In this document: positions 23,507 to 27,815 of the stretch, one piece after another
Numbering within the stretch: the stretch's first letter is position 1
How the letters are laid out: every line of letters starts with the position of its first letter
From: CAKQOE01 sp963627215
GTDB lineage: Bacteria; Bacillota; Clostridia; Peptostreptococcales; Anaerovoracaceae
NCBI GenBank assembly: GCA_963627215.1
Contig: CAVGAH010000013.1
Location: 1 to 27,815 of the forward strand
Length of the DNA stretch: 27,815 bases
Direction: 5' to 3'
The notes under the pieces: generated by a model
What the model was told of the DNA's origin: nothing
Database searches by the model: none
The model's input: only the letters and a program-made list of their open reading frames with translations
Translations under genes and position numbers: made by a program

Positions 23507-23550
23507 GTTAATTATTTTTTCGTTAATTATCTTTTCATTAATTATTTTTT
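23506..23550. repeat. 15-bp tandem repeat (three copies) overlapping the cmk stop
   Basis: Units cgttaattatttttt (23506-23520), cgttaattatctttt (23521-23535) and cattaattatttttt (23536-23550). The 15-bp period keeps frame, so each unit repeats the Lys-Lys-stop end of cmk. The third unit contains the stop codon in use. Confidence 0.85.
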
Positions 23551-24195
23551 CTTTACTACGTATGACTTTACGAGTTCAGTCATTTCTTCAATAGTATGAT
23601 CGTCTGTGCAGATCTCTATTGCATCCTCTGCCTTTACGAGCGGATTGAGCTCTCTTGTCATATCCTCGTGGTCACGCTTTTCTATGTCTGCCTTTACTTC
23701 ATCAAGGCTTACGTTATGTCCGCCTGCCTGAAGCTCCTTAAAGCGTCTTTCTGCTCTGACATCTATAGAAGCTGTCATGTAGAACTTGAATTCAGCGTCC
23801 GGAAGTACGTTTGTACCGATATCACGTCCGTCCATTACAACGCTCTTTGCTTTTGCAATACGTCTCTGTATCTCTACGAGCTTTGTGCGGCAGCTTGCGA
23901 GCTGTGATATCTGTGATGCGAGCGCTGATATCTCGAGATTTCTGATCTGGTCGTTTACTTCTCTGCCGTCAAGGAATATCTCACCGTCCATGAAATCTAT
24001 GTCAGTCTTGTCAAGCATATCACCTACAGCATTTTCTTCCATTGGAACATTCTTCAGCTTTGCCTGAAGAGCTGCTGCGCGGTACATAGCGCCTGTGTCG
24101 ATGTATTCGATGCCGAGTTCCTTTGCTATATTCTTTGCAGTTGTGCTTTTTCCTGATCCTGAAGGACCGTCGATTGCAATGATGATTTTTCTCAT
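23542..24195 (-). CDS. cmk: cytidylate kinase
   Basis: Phosphorylates CMP and dCMP. It is 217 residues. P-loop GPSGSGKST is at 10-18 and YIDTGAMYRAAALQA at ~35-49. VMDGRDIGTNVLPDAEFKFY (~119-138) gives the nucleotide-binding RDIGT segment, followed by ASIDVRAERRFKEL, the family's phosphate-binding Arg pair. GGGAGG lies nine bases before ATG 24195. It is 25 bp downstream of pgeF and likely in the nrdR-pgeF-cmk transcript. The Lys-rich end (VVKKK) lies in a 15-bp tandem repeat. Confidence 0.96.
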   Translation of the reverse strand: MRKIIIAIDGPSGSGKSTTAKNIAKELGIEYIDTGAMYRAAALQAKLKNVPMEENAVGDMLDKTDIDFMDGEIFLDGREVNDQIRNLEISALASQISQLASCRTKLVEIQRRIAKAKSVVMDGRDIGTNVLPDAEFKFYMTASIDVRAERRFKELQAGGHNVSLDEVKADIEKRDHEDMTRELNPLVKAEDAIEICTDDHTIEEMTELVKSYVVKKK

Positions 24196-24220
24196 ATTTT
24201 GTTGCCTCCCTTAATAAAAA

Positions 24221-25099
24221 CTAAAAAAATGAGCTGCCTTCAAGGCAGATGCCGGCGCACATGCGGCCGGTTATACCGCCGTCGCGCCTGTATGAAAAAA
24301 ACAGGTCTTCTTCGCAGAACGTGCACAGGTCTGTAACAAGTATCCTGCCTGCTCCGGAGCGTTCAAGAAGCTTTCTGTTTATCTCTTTCAGATCCATATG
24401 AAATTTTCCGTTACCGTCATCGTGACTGAACTCGTCAACGTACTCAGGCAGCATTTCCGCGAATGACTCATACACCTCGCGTCCTACCTCAAAGCAGCAC
24501 ATGCTTATGCCCGGTCCTATAACAGCCGTCACATCCTCAGGCCTTGTCCCGAATTCTTCGGTCATCCTGTGAATAGTCTTCGCCGCTATATCTGCGCGCG
24601 TCCCGCGCCAGCCCGCGTGAGCTACTCCGGCAGCATGATTCGCACTGTCGTAAAGCCATACCGGTATGCAGTCGGCGTGAAGGCTCGTGAGCATCACTCC
24701 CGGAACGTTTGTTATCGTTGCGTCTGTCTCAGGAAATACGAACGTCCTGTATTTGGATGTGTACCCCTGACCTGCCGCACGGTCGTCCCTTCCGCTTTCC
24801 AGCATCACTCTGTCTATGCAGACTATATCGCTTTTGTGTACCTGCGTAGGATAAGCCACAGCTGCTATATCGCAGCCGACGGCCTCAAACGCCACATCTC
24901 TGTTGCGCGCAACTGTATCCGGATCATCACCGGATGCAGCACCCATATTAAGCGAGGCATATGCTCCGGCGCTCAGCCCGCCGCTCTTTGTGGTAAAAAA
25001 TGTCTTTACAGGAAATTCATCGTCCAACACGCTTATATAAAGAAGCTCGGCGCCGTTTTCTCCGACACGCTTCCTGAATACACTACCGGTATTATCCAT
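24221..25099 (-). CDS. pgeF: peptidoglycan editing factor PgeF (YfiH/YlmD laccase-domain family)
   Basis: 292 residues, cytoplasmic. Family motifs are LNMGAASGDDPDTVARNR, PTQVHKSDI, LHADCIPVWLYD, VAHAGWRGTRADIA and IGPGISMCCFEVG. The His and Cys residues in HADC, HAGWRG and CCFEV form the metal site of this fold. In E. coli the family member clears precursors carrying L-Ser instead of L-Ala from peptidoglycan synthesis; other members were described as polyphenol oxidases or purine nucleoside enzymes. It lies between nrdR (65 bp) and cmk (25 bp). Upstream sits a 12-bp tandem repeat atctctttatcg (25126-25149). Confidence 0.9.
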   Translation of the reverse strand: MDNTGSVFRKRVGENGAELLYISVLDDEFPVKTFFTTKSGGLSAGAYASLNMGAASGDDPDTVARNRDVAFEAVGCDIAAVAYPTQVHKSDIVCIDRVMLESGRDDRAAGQGYTSKYRTFVFPETDATITNVPGVMLTSLHADCIPVWLYDSANHAAGVAHAGWRGTRADIAAKTIHRMTEEFGTRPEDVTAVIGPGISMCCFEVGREVYESFAEMLPEYVDEFSHDDGNGKFHMDLKEINRKLLERSGAGRILVTDLCTFCEEDLFFSYRRDGGITGRMCAGICLEGSSFF

Positions 25100-25164
25100 A
25101 TTATAATTTTCCCCTTTTTATCATTATCTCTTTATCGATCTCTTTATCGTCCCCGGCTGCCCCG

Positions 25165-25638
25165 TCAGCCTGCTTTCTGCCCGTTACTGTTCCCGAGCAG
25201 CTCGTTTATTTCTTTTATGAACGTATTTGCGTCCTCATACTGTCGATATACAGAAGCGAATCTTACGTAAGCTACTTCATCGAGCGTCCTCAGATGCTCC
25301 AATATGACCTCGCCGATAACCGTGCTGGTTATCTCCTTTTCCATCATATTGGTAAGGCCGCGCTCTACATCAGCAACTATCTTTTCTATCTGGTCGGTAT
25401 TTACAGGCCTTTTTTTACAGGCGTTCACGATACCGTTCCTTACCTTTGATTTGTCAAACATCTCACGGCTGCCATCTTTTTTGACTACCATGAACATTAT
25501 CTCCTCGACCTTTTCATATGTCGTGAAGCGCTTGCTGCACTTATCACAGACTCTTCTGCGGCGTATCGCCTGTCCCTCATCAGTAGGGCGTGAGTCTATG
25601 ACTCTCGTATCGTCGTTGTCGCAAAACGGACACTTCAT
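25165..25638 (-). CDS. nrdR: transcriptional repressor NrdR
   Basis: 157 residues, the usual length. The zinc ribbon uses C3, C6, C31 and C34 (CPFC, CDKC) with VIDSRPTDEGQAIRRRRVC between them. An ATP-cone follows from about residue 49 (VVKKDGSREMFDKSKVRNGI), sensing ATP/dATP. NrdR represses ribonucleotide reductase genes; none is in this window. GGAGG precedes ATG 25638 by about six bases. The promoter region has a perfect ACTATATATAGT palindrome like an NrdR box, so autoregulation is likely. It is the first gene of a probable nrdR-pgeF-cmk operon, linking dNTP sensing to a (d)CMP kinase. Confidence 0.97.
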   Translation of the reverse strand: MKCPFCDNDDTRVIDSRPTDEGQAIRRRRVCDKCSKRFTTYEKVEEIMFMVVKKDGSREMFDKSKVRNGIVNACKKRPVNTDQIEKIVADVERGLTNMMEKEITSTVIGEVILEHLRTLDEVAYVRFASVYRQYEDANTFIKEINELLGNSNGQKAG

Positions 25639-25683
25639 CTTACCACCTCCACCGAAAGTCGGATCAATATGTATATTACATAT

Positions 25684-25703
25684 GATTGTACTATATATAG
25701 TGG
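25684..25703 (-). promoter_or_regulatory. NrdR-box-like operator in the nrdR promoter
   Basis: ACTATATATAGT (25690-25701) is a perfect palindrome matching the core of the known NrdR box (acaCTATATATaGTgt form). It abuts a minus-strand -10 match TACAAT (25689-25684). A second box at the customary ~31-bp spacing is not evident; a looser AATATGTATATT lies at 25666-25677. Confidence 0.55.
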
Positions 25704-25752
25704 TAAAATTAAAGCGTCTAATTGTTTTTTCTACAAAAAGAATTAGTGTACT

Positions 25753-25939
25753 GTGGGCGCGCCGGGCGCAACAGGCAGCAACGCTGCCTTCCTACGTCCG
25801 CCGTGCGGACTACGGTTAAAGTCCTGCCCGTATCTATGATACGGCGCGCAGGACTTATACAGAAATCACGCAGCTTTAGCTGCAGTGTGATTTTTCAGTT
25901 GTCGCATTTTACATTGCTGCTAAAGCTGCGTAAAATGCG
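25753..25939. repeat. cluster of five hairpins between the YlmC-type gene and nrdR
   Basis: The hairpins, in order, are: AGGCAGC-AAC-GCTGCCT (25773-25789); GTCCG-N5-CGGAC (25796-25810); GTCCTGC plus CCGTATC-TAT-GATACGG closed by GCAGGAC (25821-25854); AAATCAC plus GCAGCT-TT-AGCTGC closed by GTGATTT (25863-25893); and CGCATTTTAC with GTAAAATGCG (25903-25939, 17-nt loop). The cluster starts with an inverted copy of the TGCGCCCGGCGC element found near 6941. The third hairpin recurs at the window's right edge. Confidence 0.8.
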
Positions 25940-25965
25940 CGCGAGTTGTGCGGAAGTTATTCATG

Positions 25966-26262
25966 TCAGACTTCATTGCAGCCGCCATCGTATTCATTGC
26001 CGCATATATAACTGCCTCCGGCTGTCGCGCCGGAGATATCTACGAGTATCACGTCGTCGCCTATCCGCTTTATATCGCGCCATTTTATCACGAGTTCATC
26101 GCTCCTGCCAAAAAGCCCTAGAAAGCTGCGTTCACCGGGTATGATTATCGCCTCTACCGTCCCTTTTTCGAGATTCAGCTCGACATCCTCCACAAATCCG
26201 AGACTCCTCCCATCGTAAACATTTATAACCTCTTTATTCCTTATATCATAAGTGCTCATCAT
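25966..26262 (-). CDS. ylmC: YlmC/YmxH-type PRC-barrel protein
   Basis: 98 residues. It opens STYDIRNKEVINVYDGRSLG, then FVEDVELNLEKGTVEAIIIPG, then IKWRDIKRIGDDVILVDI: the PRC-barrel layout of the YlmC/YmxH sporulation-associated family. A Gly/Cys-containing tail (GGSYICGNEYDGGCNEV) follows. The family is widespread in spore-forming Firmicutes; its molecular role is not settled. GGAGG lies seven bases before ATG 26262; the next codon is also ATG. Monocistronic and divergent from mscL. No convincing sporulation-sigma promoter could be assigned. Confidence 0.88.
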   Translation of the reverse strand: MMSTYDIRNKEVINVYDGRSLGFVEDVELNLEKGTVEAIIIPGERSFLGLFGRSDELVIKWRDIKRIGDDVILVDISGATAGGSYICGNEYDGGCNEV

Positions 26263-26425
26263 GTCATTTCCTCCAAATCTTTTCCGACTTTTTCAATTAC
26301 GTCTCAGTCGGAGTTCATTTTCATATGTATGATATGATTTTATGCTCGTCCGTGAAGCAATATGAATAAATCTGACCTGAATACGTCCTGTCGATCGTCC
26401 GCCCGCGGACAGACAAATGATATGT

Positions 26426-26454
26426 TTGACAATTACATTGTATAAATTTATACT
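26426..26454 (+). promoter_or_regulatory. near-consensus promoter for mscL
   Basis: TTGACA (26426-26431), 17-bp spacer, TATACT (26449-26454), about 60 bp before the mscL start codon. Confidence 0.75.
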
Positions 26455-26518
26455 TAATCTGTATGTAATTTTTCAATTTTTTAATTCTATTTTAATACTA
26501 TTAAGAAAGAGGTCAGAC

Positions 26519-26992
26519 ATGGCAAAGAATGATGACAAAGAAAAAAAAGGCTTTATAGCCGAATTTAAGGAATTTATTTCCAGGGGAAACGTGCTCGACA
26601 TGGCAGTCGGCATAATCATCGGTGCTGCGTTCACCGCTATCGTTACTTCACTCGTAGAGGACATACTTTCACCTGCAATAGGTTACCTCATCGGCGGAGT
26701 TGATTTCAGTAAATTTTCATACACGCTGCCAGCACTGCTCGATGGAATGGAGCCTACAGAGATAAAATACGGTATATTTATACAGGCGATAGTTTCATTC
26801 CTGCTGACTGCGCTCGCTGTTTTCTGCCTGCTCAAGGTTATAAACAAGTTCAACAGAAAAACGGCTGAGGAGCCCGAGGAGGAAGAGCCTGCTGCGGAGC
26901 CGGACCCTGCGGAGCCTACAAAAGAAGAGCTTCTTTTAACTGAGATAAGAGATCTGCTCAAGGCTCAGCAGGAGCAGAACAACAACAAATAA
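26519..26992 (+). CDS. mscL: large-conductance mechanosensitive channel
   Basis: 157 residues; forms the membrane emergency valve opening under hypo-osmotic stress. Family core: EFKEFISRGNVLDMAVGIII (N-terminal helix and TM1), GAAFTAIVTSLVEDILSPAIG, a short extracellular loop, then TM2 IFIQAIVSFLLTALAVFCLL and KVINKF. The C-terminal tail is longer and more acidic than usual (EEPEEEEPAAEPDPAEPTKE) before the closing amphipathic helix ELLLTEIRDLLKAQ. ATG 26519 is chosen for its AGAGG and family start; an in-frame upstream extension to 26417 overlaps the promoter. Ends before a strong hairpin terminator. Confidence 0.97.
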   Translation: MAKNDDKEKKGFIAEFKEFISRGNVLDMAVGIIIGAAFTAIVTSLVEDILSPAIGYLIGGVDFSKFSYTLPALLDGMEPTEIKYGIFIQAIVSFLLTALAVFCLLKVINKFNRKTAEEPEEEEPAAEPDPAEPTKEELLLTEIRDLLKAQQEQNNNK

Positions 26993-27043
26993 CCGGCTGT
27001 CGCGTTTATTTATCAATAATTTACTTATATAACAATACAAAAG

Positions 27044-27097
27044 CCGCGTCATGCGCTGCCCGCTGTATAAAACAGCGGGCGCAGGATGCGTTTTTTT
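27044..27097 (+). terminator. terminator after mscL
   Basis: GCCCGCTG (27058-27065) pairs with CAGCGGGC (27073-27080), extended outward with mismatches to CGC/GCG arms, followed by seven T from 27091. Confidence 0.82.
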
Positions 27098-27117
27098 ATC
27101 ACAATATTTACTAAACC

Positions 27118-27132
27118 GGAGCCTTCGGCTCC
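27118..27132 (-). terminator. short hairpin downstream of spoVS
   Basis: GGAGCC-TTC-GGCTCC, a perfect 6-bp stem 11 bp past the spoVS stop, flanked by CCGG/CCGGAGG. The following T content on the minus strand is weak, so termination may be inefficient. Confidence 0.4.
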
Positions 27133-27143
27133 CTCCGGAGGAA

Positions 27144-27407
27144 TCATCTCTGTTCGACTATAAGCTTTATAGCTGTCCTTTCTTCGCCTTCTATGAAAAT
27201 GTCAGTAAATGCAGGAACACATATGAGATCTATCCCGCCCGGCGCTACGAAGCCTCTTGCGATCGCTACGGCCTTTACCGCCTGATTGAGTGCGCCCGCG
27301 CCTATCGCCTGTATCTCAGCACCTCCCTTTTCACGAAGCACACCTGCGAGCGCTCCCGCTACAGAATTCGGATTTGATCTCCCTGATACCTTTAATACTT
27401 CTACCAT
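27144..27407 (-). CDS. spoVS: stage V sporulation protein S
   Basis: 87 residues, near-identical in pattern to SpoVS throughout: EVLKVSGRSNPNSVAGALAG, then REKGGAEIQAIGAGALNQAV, then KAVAIARGFVAPGGIDLICV and PAFTDIFIEGEERTAIKLIV. It is an Alba-fold protein needed for spore coat/stage V progress in Bacillus, with homologues also in non-sporulating bacteria. AAAGGAG lies about seven bases before ATG 27407. Monocistronic. The plus-strand small RNA candidate begins ~215 bp to its right and is transcribed away from it. Confidence 0.95.
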   Translation of the reverse strand: MVEVLKVSGRSNPNSVAGALAGVLREKGGAEIQAIGAGALNQAVKAVAIARGFVAPGGIDLICVPAFTDIFIEGEERTAIKLIVEQR

Positions 27408-27589
27408 TATGATCTCCTTTCACCATCTCGGCTAATAAAATTACAGTAATATATTACGGAAAACTAAATGCATTTAATATGTTGTTCCCTTTTCACTTAA
27501 TTCTACTCCTATATGTGTATGATTTTTACTTTATCAGTTCGACAAATGCGGACAAATTCCTTATTTTTTTGATATTTTAAAGTTTTACC

Positions 27590-27617
27590 TTGATTTCTGA
27601 GAATATTTTGTTATAAT
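27590..27617 (+). promoter_or_regulatory. extended -10 promoter of the C-rich small RNA
   Basis: TTGATT (27590-27595), 16-bp spacer, TATAAT (27612-27617) with a TG extension (TGTTATAAT). Predicted start near 27624. Confidence 0.65.
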
Positions 27618-27623
27618 TGATAC

Positions 27624-27718
27624 ATGGTTATCCCCCTGATAACCTTATATTAATCTCTAATCCCAATACCCCTTTTGAACAAAGAAAACCGCTCCCCTGC
27701 GGTTTTCTTTGTTTTTTG
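27624..27718 (+). ncRNA. candidate C-rich regulatory small RNA (~94 nt)
   Basis: Between the promoter and a strong terminator there is no ORF longer than nine codons. A 5' hairpin GGTTATC-CCCCT-GATAACC (27626-27644) is followed by a single-stranded stretch with TACCCCTTTTG (27667-27677). The terminator stem CAAAGAAAACCGC/GCGGTTTTCTTTG (27680-27692 with 27699-27711) has the loop TCCCCT, followed by T6. Three CCCCU motifs, two of them in hairpin loops, are the hallmark of Firmicute small RNAs that pair with Shine-Dalgarno sequences (RsaE- and FsrA-like logic). Which protein, if any, helps it act is unknown. Confidence 0.6.
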
Positions 27719-27790
27719 TAACAGTAAAGTATACTTTTTCGTAAATACAGGACGCCAATATAGGCGGGCGGGCATGCAGGTCGCTTGAAG

Positions 27791-27815
27791 CCCTGCCCGT
27801 ATCTTTGATACGGCG
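27791..27815. repeat. dispersed repeat copy, cut by window end
   Basis: CCTGCCCGTATCT-T-TGATACGGCG matches 25823-25846 except for one loop base. It would form the same CCGTATC/GATACGG hairpin; the closing outer arm would lie past the window. Confidence 0.8.

Noticed and set aside
26263..26420. Possible SigE/SigG promoter (CATACATA) before the YlmC-type gene
   Set aside because: A -10-like match exists but no matching -35 at the right distance, so no sporulation-sigma call is supported.

Overview
The window looks like chromosome from an endospore-lineage anaerobic Firmicute (class Clostridia). The evidence is the gene order pyrH-frr-uppS-cdsA-dxr-rseP-ispG, spoVS and a YlmC/YmxH-type gene, strong AGGAGG-type ribosome binding sites, near-consensus sigma-A promoters, mid-40s GC and frequent ATA codons. 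Genus cannot be told from the sequence alone. I see no rRNA, tRNA, CRISPR array, insertion sequence or prophage gene.

Layout. (1) 1-7703, all minus strand: a leftward block running from pyrH (UMP kinase) through frr, a small PASTA-like protein, uppS, cdsA, dxr, an unusually short rseP and ispG, followed by an NfeD-type membrane protein cut by the window edge. The block couples isoprenoid precursor supply (dxr, ispG) to undecaprenyl-PP (uppS) and CDP-diacylglycerol (cdsA) synthesis. (2) 7704-13882, plus strand: a cell-envelope operon behind a long foldable leader. It encodes an FHA-SEDS fusion (FtsW/RodA type), its class B penicillin-binding protein and an LtaS-like sulfatase-fold enzyme. The last gene carries a 32-N assembly gap that probably should not exist. 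(3) 13918-17084: a DUF5688 gene, a divergent pair (helical-bundle protein / DUF2325) with a twin inverted-repeat operator, a LURP-one gene remnant and an EamA-type exporter. (4) 17298-20757: a Gld-like ABC transporter operon (ATPase, permease, GldG-like subunit). (5) 21149-23418: an HTH-TOBE regulator, a probable orphan structured RNA on the minus strand, and a DUF1015 gene. (6) 23542-25638: nrdR-pgeF-cmk, with an NrdR-box-like palindrome in the nrdR promoter. (7) 25966-27815: a YlmC/YmxH PRC-barrel gene, mscL, spoVS and a probable ~94-nt C-rich small RNA.

The least expected material is non-coding. There are two promoter-to-terminator units without a convincing ORF (minus strand 21773-21954; plus strand 27624-27718), a ~100-nt nested-stem leader before the FHA-SEDS gene, hairpin-rich intergenic islands (1724-1900 and 25753-25939), and small dispersed palindromes. 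One palindrome family lies in frame inside three proteins. Function of these elements is inference; the base pairings and promoter matches are read directly from the sequence.
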